Notes under the pieces: model-generated
Database searches by the model: none
Told to the model about the DNA's origin: nothing
What the model saw: only the letters and a program-made list of their open reading frames with translations
Program-made: the position numbers and the translations under genes
Assembly (NCBI GenBank): GCA_958296025.1
Contig: OY282430.1
Span: 310,001-374,000, forward strand
Source: an uncultured Pseudomonadales bacterium
GTDB taxonomy: Bacteria > Pseudomonadota > Gammaproteobacteria > Pseudomonadales > Azotimanducaceae
Direction: 5' to 3'
DNA: 64,000 nucleotides
Part shown: piece by piece, positions 9,488-19,278 of the stretch
How positions within the stretch are numbered: position 1 is the stretch's first letter
Layout of the letters: the number at the start of each line of letters is the position of its first letter

Positions 9488-10187
9488 AGCTGCGCCACTC
9501 GCTGCGCTTGCCGTCGTAGTACAGCACCCGCCCGGCCAAGGATTCACCGACGCCGGTGATGAGCTTGACGGCCTCCATGGCCTGCAGGGTGCCGATGACG
9601 CCCACCAGGGGCGCGATGACGCCGTTCTCGGCACAGTTCAGCGCCTCGCCGGTGCCGTTCGCGTGTAGGCAGCGGTAGCAGGGCGAGGCGGCGTTCTGAG
9701 GGTCGAACACCGCCACCTGCCCCTCCCAGCGGATGGCGGCACCGGACACCAAGGGCGTCCCGGACCGCCAGCAGGCATCGTTCAGGGCGATGCGAGTGTC
9801 GTAGTTGTCGGTGGCGTCCAAGGCCAGGTCCGACTGGCTGAGCAGTGCGCCCAAGGTGGCTTCGTTCATGCGTTCCGTGATGGCCTCCACTTCAATGCGC
9901 GGATTGATGGCAACCGCGGCGGCCTTGGCGGACCGTGCTTTGGCTTCGCCGATGGCCGCATGGGTGTGGGCGATCTGTCGCTGCAGGTTGGATAGATCCA
10001 CCTCGTCGTCGTCCGCCAGAATCAGCTTGCCCACTCCGGCCGCCGCCAAATACAGCGCAATGGGCGAACCCAGCCCACCCAAGCCCACCACCAAGACGGC
10101 GGCATGTCGCAGCCTTTCCTGCCCGGCCACATCCACTTCCGGCAGCATGATTTGGCGGCTGTAGCGTAGAAGTTCCTCGTCGTCCAT
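9423..10187 (-). CDS. moeB: MoeB/ThiF-family adenylyltransferase
   Basis: E1-like enzyme that adenylates the C-terminal Gly-Gly of a sulfur-carrier protein (MoaD or ThiS) so that it can be thiolated. The 254-residue protein has the nucleotide-binding GLGGLGSP at about 35-42, the adenylation loop DDDEVDLSNLQRQ, and two CxxC pairs (CYRC and CRTC) for structural zinc. This is the MoeB length, without a C-terminal rhodanese domain. No moaD or thiS lies nearby, so whether it serves molybdopterin or thiamine cannot be decided from context. A molybdenum enzyme (msrP) is encoded elsewhere in this window, which slightly favours MoeB. Confidence 0.9.
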   Translation of the reverse strand: MDDEELLRYSRQIMLPEVDVAGQERLRHAAVLVVGLGGLGSPIALYLAAAGVGKLILADDDEVDLSNLQRQIAHTHAAIGEAKARSAKAAAVAINPRIEVEAITERMNEATLGALLSQSDLALDATDNYDTRIALNDACWRSGTPLVSGAAIRWEGQVAVFDPQNAASPCYRCLHANGTGEALNCAENGVIAPLVGVIGTLQAMEAVKLITGVGESLAGRVLYYDGKRSEWRSFKLSKRLGCRTCGQPRPTNGP

Positions 10188-10353
10188 TTCAAATATGCGT
10201 CAGCCAATATCGGCGACGCGACTTCTACTTAGGAGAATAGGGCAAGTGTAGCAAAAATGTCATAATTTAGGTAAAAATCGCGGCGTTCCGCATCCCGGCA
10301 CCGGGACATCCCGGAACCTAGTGGCAAAGGCGTAGTCATGGAGGAAAAAAGTG

Positions 10354-10926
10354 ATGGTCAAGATCCCCCTCCACACACGGAACAGCCGCAATTCGAGGGC
10401 TGTGAAAGTGGTGCCGGAACCTCCCGCACCGAGACGGCCTGCACAGGCTTGGAAGAGGCAGCTGTGGCCTAACTTAGTTAAGCCACAGGCGCCTTTGGCT
10501 TTCGCTTGCCTGCTCTGCCTGGTGGCGGCACCGATCCGGGCGAATGAGGGGAAGGTGGTGTTCACCATTTGGGATAACAGCGGGGAGGTGATTCATCAAG
10601 TCCTCCAGGATGGGGCCTCCGGCGAATCCGCCGCCGGTATTTCCCCAATCCGCGAGGTTCCTCAGGCGGTCTTCGCGCCCCCCATCCAATACCCCAAACG
10701 CTTGGCGGATCTGCGCATGAAGGGCTGGGTGCGGCTCAAGTTCACGATCGACGAGGAAGGCAAGGTGGTCGATCCTGAGATACTTGAGATGCGTCCCCGA
10801 AAATACTTCGCCAGGGCGGCCTTGCAGGCCATCAGGAAGTATCGATTCGCCCCGCCCCTGTCGGAAGGCGTGCCGATGCCCCTATCCGACGTCACGGTGC
10901 GCATGACCTTCGACCCGGAAGAATAG
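10354..10926 (+). CDS. TonB C-terminal-domain (energy transducer TonB family) protein
   Basis: Exported protein of 190 residues with a TonB C-terminal domain at about 105-188 (YPKRLADLRMKGWVRLKFTI and the conserved A-L-x-A-I-RKYRFAPPL segment). A hydrophobic stretch at about 46-64 ends in an Ala-Asn and could be an anchor or a late signal sequence; the preceding 45 residues are basic and proline-rich. The proline-rich periplasmic linker of true TonB is very short and no exbB/exbD are nearby, so it may be a TonB-like protein of another function rather than an iron-uptake transducer. GGAGG at 10340-10344 fits either the GTG at 10351 or the ATG at 10354. Confidence 0.75.
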   Translation: MVKIPLHTRNSRNSRAVKVVPEPPAPRRPAQAWKRQLWPNLVKPQAPLAFACLLCLVAAPIRANEGKVVFTIWDNSGEVIHQVLQDGASGESAAGISPIREVPQAVFAPPIQYPKRLADLRMKGWVRLKFTIDEEGKVVDPEILEMRPRKYFARAALQAIRKYRFAPPLSEGVPMPLSDVTVRMTFDPEE

Positions 10927-10942
10927 TCGGTCTTGGCCCATG

Positions 10943-10960
10943 AGACCCCAACGGGGGTCC
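10943..10960. terminator. Hairpin between convergent tonB-like and prmC genes
   Basis: GACCCC-AACG-GGGGTC forms a perfect six-pair stem with a tetraloop at 10944-10959, in the short gap where two convergent genes end. There is no U-run on either strand, so terminator activity is an inference from position and stem only. Confidence 0.4.
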
Positions 10961-11015
10961 CGGCTTTACGCAAGGGACGGGGGAAAGACCATGAACAAAG
11001 CCCCACTTGGCCTGA

Positions 11016-11819
11016 TTAGGGGTTCGGTCTGAGGCAACTGGTCAGCCGTGGTTGGCCGGCGAGGTCCTGTTCCGTGGCGATGCCTTGGTACCCTCGCATC
11101 CGCAACTGCGCGGCTACGGCCGGCGCTTGGTCGTGGCCGTGCTCCAGGCATAGCCATGCCCTTGGTGAAAGTTGGTCAGCGGCTTCGTAGATGATGGCCT
11201 TGATGGCATCGAGACCGCCGTCGCCGCCGTTCAGCGCTTCTTGGGGTTCATGGCGCAGCGCTGTCAGCGCCGGTTCAAGGTCCGCCACATAGGGCGGGTT
11301 GGCGAGGATGAGGTCGAATTGGCCGCGCACCGCTTTGAGCCAATCGCCGCGCAGGAAGGCGATGTCCGCGTGGTGGCGGGCAGCGTTTTCAGCGGCGACT
11401 TGCAGGGCCGTGGCGGAGAGGTCCGTGGCCGTCACCTGTAAGTCAGGCCGTTGTGCCTTGAGGGTGATGGCGATGCAGCCGCTGCCGGTGCCGAGGTCCA
11501 GAACGCGGTCCCCCGGTTTGGCTTTGGCGAGAGCGAATTCCACCAGCAACTCCGTTTCCGGGCGTGGCACCAAGACGCTGGGGTTCACCTTGAACGCCAA
11601 GCCGAAGAACTCCTTTGCGCCGAACAGGTAGGCCATGGGTTCTCCCCGCCGTCGTCGCGCCGCCAAGCCGTTAAGCGACTGGCGCTGTGGCGGCATTAGC
11701 GGCCTGTCCGGTCGGGCGATCACCTGTGCGCGAGTGGTTTCGAGCACATGGGCAGCCAGCAATTCTCGGTCAATCCGGTCGATGTCGTGGTTGAGGGCCA
11801 GCCAGGCGGCCAGTGTCAT
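11016..11819 (-). CDS. prmC: Peptide chain release factor N5-glutamine methyltransferase PrmC
   Basis: Methylates the Gln of the GGQ motif in release factors RF1 and RF2. It has an N-terminal helical domain and a Rossmann methyltransferase domain with the SAM motif VLDLGTGSGCIAI (about 106-118) and the catalytic NPPY at 174-177, preceded by VPRPETELL. It is 267 residues long, near the family norm. An open frame continues about 220 bases upstream into prfA, but the family N-terminus matches the ATG at 11819. The substrate gene prfA lies directly upstream, as in many proteobacteria. There is no clear ribosome binding site. Confidence 0.93.
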   Translation of the reverse strand: MTLAAWLALNHDIDRIDRELLAAHVLETTRAQVIARPDRPLMPPQRQSLNGLAARRRRGEPMAYLFGAKEFFGLAFKVNPSVLVPRPETELLVEFALAKAKPGDRVLDLGTGSGCIAITLKAQRPDLQVTATDLSATALQVAAENAARHHADIAFLRGDWLKAVRGQFDLILANPPYVADLEPALTALRHEPQEALNGGDGGLDAIKAIIYEAADQLSPRAWLCLEHGHDQAPAVAAQLRMRGYQGIATEQDLAGQPRLTSCLRPNP

Positions 11820-11991
11820 TTGCGCTGGATAGCTTGGCGGCGGGGGCGGGCAGGACTTGGGAGCAGGCACCCTAGATCGGCGCAACCGGTCAACCGTCGG
11901 TTCGCCGCAGACGAAATTGTCCCGCTTATTGGGTTGCTCCATGATCGAGAAGGGATCGGGAGAGCCACTGGCGGAGGCTTGCCGGTAAGCC

Positions 11992-13083
11992 TCATCCATC
12001 GCCCAGGCTGGCCAGCTGATCCGCCTGATGCTCCTGCCCAAGCGCTTGGACGATGTTGTTCAGGTCGCCCTCCAGAACGCCCTCCAGCTGGTGCAGGGTC
12101 AGGTTGATGCGGTGGTCGGTGACCCGGCCTTGGGGAAAGTTGTAGGTGCGGATGCGCTCGGAGCGGTCCCCGGAGCCGACTAGGTGGCGGCGCGACTCGG
12201 CCCGCTCGTCTTGCTGCCGCCGCCGGGACTCATCGAGCAGCCGGGCCTGCAACAAGGCCATCGCCCGCGCCTTGTTTTTATGCTGGGAGCGCTCGTCTTG
12301 GCACTCCACGACGATGCCGCTGGGCAAGTGGGTCAGGCGCACGGCGGAATCCGTCTTGTTCACATGCTGGCCGCCGGCGCCGGAGGAGCGGAAGGTATCG
12401 ATGCGCAGGTCGTTCTTGTTGACCGCCACTTGATGGATTGCGGCGATCTCCGGCAGCACCGCCACCGTGCAGGCGGAGGTGTGGATGCGGCCTTGGGATT
12501 CGGTTTGCGGCACCCGCTGCACACGGTGGGCGCCGGACTCGAACTTCAGGTGGCTATAGACCTCCCGGCCTTCGACGCGGGCGACGATCTCCTTGTAGCC
12601 GCCGTGCTCGCCGGGCCGGTGGCTCAACACCTCCACATCCCAGCCTTGCCCTTCGGCGTACTTGTCGTACATGCGGAACAGATCGCCGGCGAAGATGGCC
12701 GCCTCGTCGCCGCCGGTGCCGGCGCGAATCTCCAGAAACACGTTGGCCGCGTCATTGGGATCCTGGGGCAGCAGCAACCTGCGCAGGGCAGCCTCCTCCT
12801 CGGCCAGCGCCCGTGTCAGGTCCGCCACCTCTTCGGCAGCCAGCTCACGTAGCTCCGCGTCTTCTTCTTCGGCCAAGGCGGTGGACTCCCGCAGATCCTT
12901 TTCCAGCTGCCTAAAGCGCTGAAACTTGCGTGACACCGGCTCCAGTTCGGCGTACTCCTTGGACAGGGCGGTGAATTGCGCCCGGTCGGCCACGACCTCG
13001 CCGTTGGCCAGCAACACCGCCAACTCGTCAAAGCGGGCGCATAGGCCGGTCAACTTGGCCGTCACGGAGCTTGAGAGGGACAT
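11992..13083 (-). CDS. prfA: Peptide chain release factor 1 (RF1)
   Basis: Recognises UAA and UAG stop codons and triggers peptidyl-tRNA hydrolysis. The 363-residue protein has the GGQ loop at 237-239 inside [18 protein letters not shown] and the codon-recognition tripeptide region [14 protein letters not shown]. The tripeptide reads PQT at 192-194 where the RF1 class usually has PAT or PxT, consistent with RF1 rather than RF2. It lies 15 bases after hemA on the same strand, so hemA-prfA-prmC is the classic order. Confidence 0.96.
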   Translation of the reverse strand: MSLSSSVTAKLTGLCARFDELAVLLANGEVVADRAQFTALSKEYAELEPVSRKFQRFRQLEKDLRESTALAEEEDAELRELAAEEVADLTRALAEEEAALRRLLLPQDPNDAANVFLEIRAGTGGDEAAIFAGDLFRMYDKYAEGQGWDVEVLSHRPGEHGGYKEIVARVEGREVYSHLKFESGAHRVQRVPQTESQGRIHTSACTVAVLPEIAAIHQVAVNKNDLRIDTFRSSGAGGQHVNKTDSAVRLTHLPSGIVVECQDERSQHKNKARAMALLQARLLDESRRRQQDERAESRRHLVGSGDRSERIRTYNFPQGRVTDHRINLTLHQLEGVLEGDLNNIVQALGQEHQADQLASLGDG

Positions 13084-13098
13084 GGGGGCGGTCCGGGA

Positions 13099-14352
13099 TC
13101 AGTCTAGATGGTAAACAGACTTCAGCGTTTCCAGAATATCCACTTGGCCTTCGGCGCTGGCTGCGCGGATGGCCACGGTGGGCTTGTGGATCAGCTTTTT
13201 GGTCAGGCTTTGGCTGAGTTGGGACATAACCACTTCCGGCTTAGTCCCCTTGCGCAGTTCCCGCATTGCCTTGTCCAACTCGACGATTTGGATGTCCTCC
13301 GCGTTTTCGCGAAAGCGGCGCAGCATGCGGCGGGCCTGATGGGCGCGCCACTCCTTGATGAAGCGCCCGGCCCCTCCGTCGATCAGCGCTTCGGCGGAAT
13401 CCGCCGCCGCAAAGCGTTGCTTGCGGTTCTCCTCAATGATGGCGCTGAGGTCGTCGATGCTGTACAGGTAGACGTCCGGCAGGGTACAGACTTCCGGTTC
13501 GATGTCCCGGGGCACGGCCAGATCGACCATGAAGATCGGCTTGTGCCGCCTTTGTTTGATGGCCGCCTCCACAGCCCCCTTACCGACCACGGGCAGGGCG
13601 CTGCCGGTGGAGGCAATGACGAGGTCGTGATGGGCGAGCGCTTTAGGCACGGCGGTCAGTTGCTGCGCTTGGGCCCCGAACTTGACGGCCAGCTTATCCG
13701 CGTTGGCGAGGGTGCGATTGGCGATGGTGAGGCTGCCGATGCCCTGCGCGGACAAGTGCTCGGCGATCCTTTCGATAGTGTCTCCGGCACCGATCAACAG
13801 GGCGCGCTTGTGCTTCAAATCGGAGAAGATCTGCCGCGCCATGGATACTGCCGCATAAGCGATGGAGACTGAGTTGCGGCCGATGCCGGTATCGGTGCGC
13901 ACTCGCTTGGCGGCGTTCAGCGTCACTTGGGAGAGCAGGTCCAGCTCCGGTCCCAAGGTGCCTAGGTTGCGGGCCAATGCGTAGGCGGCCTTCACCTGTC
14001 CCATGATCTGAGGCTCTCCCAGCACTTGGGAGTCCAACCCGGCGGCCACACGGATCAGGTGCCGCGCCGCGTCCTGGTCCCAATAGCTGTAGGCGGCGTT
14101 CTGCAGCTCGACCGCCGGCACCCTGCGGTGCCCGGACAACCAAGCGATGAGCGCCCTTTCGCTGGCCGAGCTGATGGCGCAGTGTATTTCGGTGCGGTTG
14201 CAGGTGGACAGGATGGCGGCTTCGCTGACCTCCGGCACGGCCTTGGTGACTTCCATAAGCGCCGCACCTAGCGTATCTTCTGGAAAAGCAACACGCTCCC
14301 GCAGTTCGATGGACGCGGTTCGATAGTTTATGCCGTAGGCCAGAATCACCAT
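13099..14352 (-). CDS. hemA: Glutamyl-tRNA reductase HemA
   Basis: Reduces glutamyl-tRNA to glutamate-1-semialdehyde, the first committed step of haem synthesis by the C5 pathway. The catalytic Cys51 sits in ILSTCNRTEIH. The NADP-binding domain shows ALLIGAGDTIERIAEHL, and the C-terminal dimerisation helix follows. It is 417 residues long, as in E. coli. The ATG at 14352 gives the family N-terminus MVILAYGINY. The same four bases also hold an ATG on the other strand, but lolB most likely starts further in. Confidence 0.95.
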   Translation of the reverse strand: MVILAYGINYRTASIELRERVAFPEDTLGAALMEVTKAVPEVSEAAILSTCNRTEIHCAISSASERALIAWLSGHRRVPAVELQNAAYSYWDQDAARHLIRVAAGLDSQVLGEPQIMGQVKAAYALARNLGTLGPELDLLSQVTLNAAKRVRTDTGIGRNSVSIAYAAVSMARQIFSDLKHKRALLIGAGDTIERIAEHLSAQGIGSLTIANRTLANADKLAVKFGAQAQQLTAVPKALAHHDLVIASTGSALPVVGKGAVEAAIKQRRHKPIFMVDLAVPRDIEPEVCTLPDVYLYSIDDLSAIIEENRKQRFAAADSAEALIDGGAGRFIKEWRAHQARRMLRRFRENAEDIQIVELDKAMRELRKGTKPEVVMSQLSQSLTKKLIHKPTVAIRAASAEGQVDILETLKSVYHLD

Positions 14353-14497
14353 GGTTGCGGGGGCTGGTCTGAATGTTATTTTGGCTTCTCGGCCACCGGG
14401 AAAAGTGACGGACACGCCCAGTTTCACAGCCGCTGGACCGCCGGCCGCCAAATGCCGGCGCCAGCTCGTTGGCGGCATTGTAGCAGGCGCCTGCGAC

Positions 14498-15223
14498 TTG
14501 CCGAAAAGCCCGCTGTTGGCGGCGGTTTTTTTCCTGACCTGCTGGCTTTTGGCGGGTTGCGCCTCCGCGCCGCCGCCGTCGTCGGCGACGGATTTCCGCA
14601 TTAAGGGCAAGATCGGCGTGGTGCGGGGCGACGCGGCTTTTTCCGCCCGCTTTGTGTGGACCGGGCAGGGAGATGAGTTCCACATCGATCTGTGGGGACC
14701 CTTGGGCCAGGGCCACACTCGCCTGCGGGCCTTCAGCTTGCCGAACGACGGGCAACCGGAGCGGCGGCCAAGCACCGCATCAGCCCGCCCGCCTGACGAA
14801 TGCGCCCAAGCGCCTCCTGAGGGGCGGAGCATCGACCAGCCGCGTACAGGCGATGGGCAAACGCAGCCGTCATCTGGACCGGGTGCCCCTGTCATGGCGT
14901 TGCCGACGCGGCGTCTTGAAATCCTGGACGGTGCTGGGGATGTGCTCGCCGCCGGCTGCCCTCGAGCGCTGATGCTTGAGCATCTAGGCTGGAGCCTGCC
15001 TTTGGACCTGTTCCTCGATTGGATGAACGGTCGCCCGTCGCGCCGTGCCCCCGCCGAGGATTTAGCCACGGATGCCGAGGGCCGCCCGTTGGCGTTCGAG
15101 CAACTGGGCTGGCGGATAAGCTATGAAGGCGTAGGCGCATCGTCGCGGGGCTTGCCCAACCGCATCAGCGCCGAAAAGCCCGGTAGCCGGGTGCGCGTCA
15201 GCATATCGGAGCGGCGTGATTGA
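14498..15223 (+). CDS. lolB: Outer-membrane lipoprotein LolB (insertion of lipoproteins), with an extra low-complexity insert
   Basis: Accepts lipoproteins from LolA and inserts them into the outer membrane. Position opposite hemA and before prs is the standard one for lolB. From the TTG at 14498 the product is 241 residues, opening with a signal peptide and lipobox WLLAGC (Cys21), then FRIKGKIGVVRGDAAFSARFVWTG typical of the LolB barrel. The C-terminal half shows LGWSLPLDLFLDWMNGRP and the FEQLGWRISYEG segment. Between them, about residues 85-135, lies a proline-, glutamine- and arginine-rich stretch not found in the usual protein. An ATG at 14351 is in frame but would bury the signal peptide. 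Confidence 0.85.
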   Translation: MPKSPLLAAVFFLTCWLLAGCASAPPPSSATDFRIKGKIGVVRGDAAFSARFVWTGQGDEFHIDLWGPLGQGHTRLRAFSLPNDGQPERRPSTASARPPDECAQAPPEGRSIDQPRTGDGQTQPSSGPGAPVMALPTRRLEILDGAGDVLAAGCPRALMLEHLGWSLPLDLFLDWMNGRPSRRAPAEDLATDAEGRPLAFEQLGWRISYEGVGASSRGLPNRISAEKPGSRVRVSISERRD

Positions 15224-15472
15224 CCCATTCCAACCCAATAGGGACAAACTGCCTTGTTCCTGCCCGAGAGACTGGCGCTGCCGCAAGTCTCGTGCGAGAT
15301 CGAGGATTTGACAGGGCCTTGGCGCCAAAGCACAATTGCGCCCCATTCCATCCCTACACTATTTTTCTTCAACGCGGAAACTGAACAGATAGCCTAGCTT
15401 TGGGGGCCATGCCAAGCTTTTTTTGGCTTGAGGCGCGGCCTCGTTGGTTCGCTTGACTTGGAGAGCAGTGTT

Positions 15473-16417
15473 TTGGCGCAGATGATGATTTTCTCCGGCA
15501 GCTCCAACCGCATCTTGGCGGAGCGGGTGGTTGCGGAGCTGCGTATCGACTTGGGCCGCGCCGACACCGGCCGCTTCAGCGATGGCGAGGTCAACGTGGA
15601 GATCCACGAGAACGTGCGCGGCCGCGACGCCTTCATCCTGCAATCCACCTGTGCGCCGACCAACGACAACATCATGGAACTCATCATCATGGCGGACGCC
15701 ATTCGCCGCGCCTCCGCCCATAGGGTCACCGCCGTGGTGCCCTACTACGGCTACGCTCGGCAGGACCGGCGGCCCCGCTCCGCCCGGGTGCCCATCAGCG
15801 CCAAGGTGGTGGCGGACATGCTCGGCAGCGTCGGTGTTGACCGGCTGCTCACCGTGGACCTGCACGCCGACCAAATTCAAGGTTTCTTCGACATGCCGGT
15901 GGACAACGTGTACGGCTCGCCGGTGCTGGTCGATCACATCGCCGCCCAAGGCTACGAAAATCCCATCGTCGTCTCGCCAGACGTAGGCGGAGTCGTCCGG
16001 GCTAGGGCCATCGCCAAGCAGCTGGATGACCTGGACTTGGCCATCATTGACAAGCGCCGTCCGCAAGCCAACGAGACCCGGGTGATGAACGTCATCGGCG
16101 ACGTCAGGGGCAAGACCTGCATCCTGGTGGACGACATCGTCGATACCGCCGGCACCCTCTGCACTGGTGCCGAGGCGTTGAAGGAGGAGGGTGCTCGCAG
16201 CGTAGTGGCTTATATCACCCATCCGGTGCTGTCCGGCCCGGCGGTGCGGCGCATCAATGACTCCGCCATTGACGAAATGGTGGTGACGGACACCATCCCG
16301 TTGAGCGACGCAGGGGATAGCAGCCCCAAGATCCGCCAACTCAGCCTGAAGCGCTTGTTGGCGGAGGCTATCCGCCGGGTCAGCCACGAGGAATCCCTGA
16401 GCGCGATGTTCCGCTGA
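15473..16417 (+). CDS. prs: Ribose-phosphate pyrophosphokinase Prs
   Basis: Makes PRPP from ribose 5-phosphate and ATP, feeding purine, pyrimidine, histidine and NAD synthesis. It is nearly colinear with E. coli Prs: [12 protein letters not shown], the ATP loop [22 protein letters not shown] and the PRPP-binding loop [13 protein letters not shown]. The TTG at 15473 was chosen because GGAGAG lies seven bases upstream and the length becomes 314 residues; an ATG at 15482 is the alternative. ispE, which usually sits between lolB and prs, is absent from the 249-base gap, and I found no tRNA there either. Confidence 0.96.
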   Translation: MAQMMIFSGSSNRILAERVVAELRIDLGRADTGRFSDGEVNVEIHENVRGRDAFILQSTCAPTNDNIMELIIMADAIRRASAHRVTAVVPYYGYARQDRRPRSARVPISAKVVADMLGSVGVDRLLTVDLHADQIQGFFDMPVDNVYGSPVLVDHIAAQGYENPIVVSPDVGGVVRARAIAKQLDDLDLAIIDKRRPQANETRVMNVIGDVRGKTCILVDDIVDTAGTLCTGAEALKEEGARSVVAYITHPVLSGPAVRRINDSAIDEMVVTDTIPLSDAGDSSPKIRQLSLKRLLAEAIRRVSHEESLSAMFR

Positions 16418-16464
16418 GCGCCGGCGCGTCAACCCCAACTCAGCCTCTTTTTTGGAGCCTAGCC

Positions 16465-17106
16465 ATGCCGCAACCCATCGAACTGAACGCCAGCCCGCGG
16501 CAGGCGCTTGGCACGGGCGCCAGCCGCCGCCTGCGCCGCCTGCACGACAACCTGCCCGGCATCATCTATGGCGGTGGTGCGAAGCCGCAGCCGGTCACCC
16601 TGAATGCCAAGGAACTCGGCAAGGCCATGCAGCAGGAGGCGTTCTATTCGCAAATCCTGAACGTCGTTGTGGATGGACAGGCGCAGAAGGCCGTGGTGCG
16701 GAATCTGCAGCGCCACCCGGTCAACGAAAAGGTGCTGCATGTTGACTTTCTGCGTGTCAGCGCCGACAAACCTGTACACACTCATGTGCCCCTGCACTTC
16801 GTGAACGAGGGCAAGTGCGTCGGCGTGCGCAACGGCGGCGGCACCCTCTCCCACAACTTGGTGGATGTTGAGATCAGCTGCCTGCCGGCGCAGTTGCCGG
16901 AATTCATCCAAGTGGATGTCGCCAGCTTGGAGGTGGGGCAAGCCCTGCACCTGAGCGATTTGGTCTTGCCCGAGGAGGTCGCCCTAGTGGCGTTGACCCA
17001 CGGGGAGGATCGGGACATCACGGTGGTCAGCGTGCAGCCGCCTCGGGGCGGTCAAGCCAAGGGCGACGACGAGTCCGAAGCCGGGGACGGAGCGCCGGCT
17101 CCATGA
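16465..17106 (+). CDS. rplY: 50S ribosomal protein L25/general stress protein Ctc
   Basis: Binds 5S rRNA in the large subunit. The 213-residue long form has the N-terminal L25 domain (ASRRLRRLHDNLPGIIYGGG, about 20-40; VLHVDFLRVS near 92-101) and the C-terminal beta domain with the motif LEVGQALHLSDLVLPEEV. A charged tail of Gly, Asp and Glu follows. GGAG precedes the ATG by ten bases. The order prs-rplY-pth-ychF is widely conserved in proteobacteria. Confidence 0.95.
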   Translation: MPQPIELNASPRQALGTGASRRLRRLHDNLPGIIYGGGAKPQPVTLNAKELGKAMQQEAFYSQILNVVVDGQAQKAVVRNLQRHPVNEKVLHVDFLRVSADKPVHTHVPLHFVNEGKCVGVRNGGGTLSHNLVDVEISCLPAQLPEFIQVDVASLEVGQALHLSDLVLPEEVALVALTHGEDRDITVVSVQPPRGGQAKGDDESEAGDGAPAP

Positions 17107-17312
17107 CGACAGGCCTGCGGTGTGGTTCATGCAGCCGCTCGTCAGGCGCTGGCCATCCCTTGGGGCAACAGAATTCGTTGCGCATGGCTTTTACCCGGCC
17201 TGGGTCCATCCGCCTTTTTCCATCGCGGACCTGCTCCTGTGGTCTCCACATGGCGGCGCGGCTGGGCATCGGCGCCAAAACTGGGGGCGGTCACTGAAAT
17301 CCTTGGTGAATC

Positions 17313-17924
17313 ATGCCGGTCAGCCTTCGTCTCATTGTCGGCTTGGGCAATCCAGGTCCGGCATACGCCGCCACTAGGCACAGCATCGGCACGGCGTTCG
17401 TGCGCCATTTGGCCGAACGCTTCGCCATCACCTTCGCGCCAACCGCCAAGTTCAAAGCCGAGGCCGGGCGCGGCTCGGTGGCCGGTGTGAATCTGCGCCT
17501 GCTGCTGCCAGGCCTGTACATGAATCAAAGCGGGCAGGTGGTGGGCCCCTATGCCCGCTACTACCGGATCGAGCCGGCGGAGATTCTCGTGGCCCACGAC
17601 GAAGTGGCCTTTGCCCCCGGCGTTATACGCCTCAAGAGCGGTGGCGGCGCCAACGGCCACAACGGGTTGAAGAGCCTGATGGAGCACCTAGGCGCCCAGG
17701 ACTTCCATCGCCTACGCATCGGCGTCGGGCATCCTGGCGATAAGGCGTGCATGGTGCGTTACCTCACCGAGGCGCCCATGCCGCCGGAGGAAAGGGGAAA
17801 GGCGGCGGCAGCTTTCCGGTTGGACGATGCCGTGCTCACCGCGCTCGTGCGCGGCGAACTGGGCCTAGCCATGAACCGCCTGCATCAACCAGCGGAGCAG
17901 CAAAACGCGGGCGCGGATTGCTGA
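17313..17924 (+). CDS. pth: Peptidyl-tRNA hydrolase
   Basis: Releases tRNA from peptidyl-tRNA that drops off the ribosome. The core motifs are [12 protein letters not shown] with the conserved Asn, the catalytic His in [14 protein letters not shown] with the conserved Asp, and [12 protein letters not shown] with the second Asn. It is 203 residues long, usual for the family. The 206 bases between rplY and pth hold only short open frames without recognisable content; no promoter is obvious. Confidence 0.95.
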   Translation: MPVSLRLIVGLGNPGPAYAATRHSIGTAFVRHLAERFAITFAPTAKFKAEAGRGSVAGVNLRLLLPGLYMNQSGQVVGPYARYYRIEPAEILVAHDEVAFAPGVIRLKSGGGANGHNGLKSLMEHLGAQDFHRLRIGVGHPGDKACMVRYLTEAPMPPEERGKAAAAFRLDDAVLTALVRGELGLAMNRLHQPAEQQNAGADC

Positions 17925-17941
17925 TCGAATGGGAAACTAAT

Positions 17942-19033
17942 GTGGGCTTTAGCTGCGGCATCATCGGCCTGCCCAACGTGGGCAAATCGACCTTGTTCAA
18001 CGCCCTAACCCGGGCCGGCATCGCTGCGGAGAACTTCCCCTTTTGCACCATAGACCCGAACACCGGGGTGGTGCCGGTGCCGGACCCGCGGCTGGACCGC
18101 ATCGCCGCTATCGTCAAGCCGCAGAAGGTGGTGCATACCGCCATGGAGTTTGTGGATATCGCCGGCTTGGTGGCCGGCGCCGCCGAGGGCGAGGGGCTGG
18201 GCAACCAATTCCTGGCCCACATCCGGGAAACCGACGCCATCGCCCATGTGGTGCGCTGCTTCGCCGATGACAACATCGTCCATGTCTCCGGCGCGGTCTC
18301 TCCTGCCGACGACATCGAAATCATCAATACGGAGCTGGCCTTGGCAGACTTGGAAACTGTGGAGCGGGCGGGTGATCGGCGACGACGCTTGGCCAACGCC
18401 GGGGACAAGGCGGCGGCGGCCCTGATGGAGGCGCTCGCCGAAGTGCGGTGCGGTTTGGAGGCCGGCACCCCGGTGCGCACCCTAAGCCTGGACGATGTAG
18501 CCCAAGCGCGGCTTAAGGAACTGCACTTGCTCACCGCCAAGCCGGTGCTCTACATCGCCAACGTGGCCGAGGATGGCTTTGAGGACAATCCGATGCTGGA
18601 CGCGGTGACCGGCGTGGCCACCCAAGAAGGTGCTCCGGTGGTGCCCATCTGCAACCGCATCGAGGGGGAAATCGCCGAGTTGGACGAAGCGGAGCGGGCC
18701 GAGTTCCTAGACGCCCTCAGCATTGGCGAACCCGGCCTCAACCGGGTGGTCCGCGCCGGCTACCGCCTATTGGGGTTGCACCACTACTTCACCGCCGGCC
18801 CCAAGGAGGTTCGCGCTTGGACCATCCCGGTCGGCGCCAAGGCGCTCGAAGCCGCCGCCGTGATCCACACGGACTTCGCCAAGGGCTTCATCCGCGCCGA
18901 AGTGGTCGCCTATCAAGATTTCATTGAATGCGGCGGCGAACAGGGGGCCAAGAACGTTGGCAGGTGGCGGCTGGAAGGCAAGGACTACGTCGTGCAGGAT
19001 GGCGACCTCATGCACTTCCGCTTCAACGTCTAA
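17942..19033 (+). CDS. ychF: Redox-regulated ATPase YchF (Obg family)
   Basis: Ribosome-associated P-loop ATPase linked to oxidative-stress responses. The Walker A is GLPNVGKST near the N-terminus, and G2/G3 segments include [11 protein letters not shown] and [18 protein letters not shown]. The G4 equivalent NVAE in place of NKxD fits the ATP preference of YchF. A coiled-coil insert lies in the middle and a TGS domain at the C-terminus ([19 protein letters not shown]). It is 363 residues, the E. coli length, from the GTG at 17942. It follows pth with a 17-base gap. Confidence 0.96.
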   Translation: MGFSCGIIGLPNVGKSTLFNALTRAGIAAENFPFCTIDPNTGVVPVPDPRLDRIAAIVKPQKVVHTAMEFVDIAGLVAGAAEGEGLGNQFLAHIRETDAIAHVVRCFADDNIVHVSGAVSPADDIEIINTELALADLETVERAGDRRRRLANAGDKAAAALMEALAEVRCGLEAGTPVRTLSLDDVAQARLKELHLLTAKPVLYIANVAEDGFEDNPMLDAVTGVATQEGAPVVPICNRIEGEIAELDEAERAEFLDALSIGEPGLNRVVRAGYRLLGLHHYFTAGPKEVRAWTIPVGAKALEAAAVIHTDFAKGFIRAEVVAYQDFIECGGEQGAKNVGRWRLEGKDYVVQDGDLMHFRFNV

Positions 19034-19278
19034 ACCCTTAGCCAATCCGCCCTTGGCCCCAAGCTGGAAGTGTTGAAAGCAGATAAAGCGCCCTATTGAG
19101 TGGCTTGCGCTACAGGTTAACGATCAAATGCGTCAGATTGGAGTGGTCTTCCAGAGGGAGTTGCACTGTTCGGATAATGCCTGCCGATGCGGTTATCGGG
19201 GAGGGGGCGAAGCAGTGGTTGCGGGCGTCGCCGTCATGCTAAGGTGGCGGGCCAACGGCAACTGAGGAGGGATGCGCC

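Noticed and set aside
11820..12041. Longer N-terminus of PrmC reaching into prfA
   Set aside because: The extra 74 residues are proline-rich and have no match to the family, whose N-terminus begins at the ATG at 11819.
14351..14497. LolB starting at 14351, with its ATG overlapping the hemA start codon on the other strand
   Set aside because: The longer form would place about 49 non-hydrophobic residues before a clear lipoprotein signal peptide; a start at 14498 puts the lipobox at residue 21.
15413..15430. Terminator upstream of prs around a run of seven T
   Set aside because: The flanking CAAGC and GCTTG give only five pairs and the T-run is in the loop, not after the stem.
17103..17297. 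Small gene between rplY and pth
   Set aside because: Several overlapping short frames are open, none has a good ribosome binding site and none resembles a known protein.
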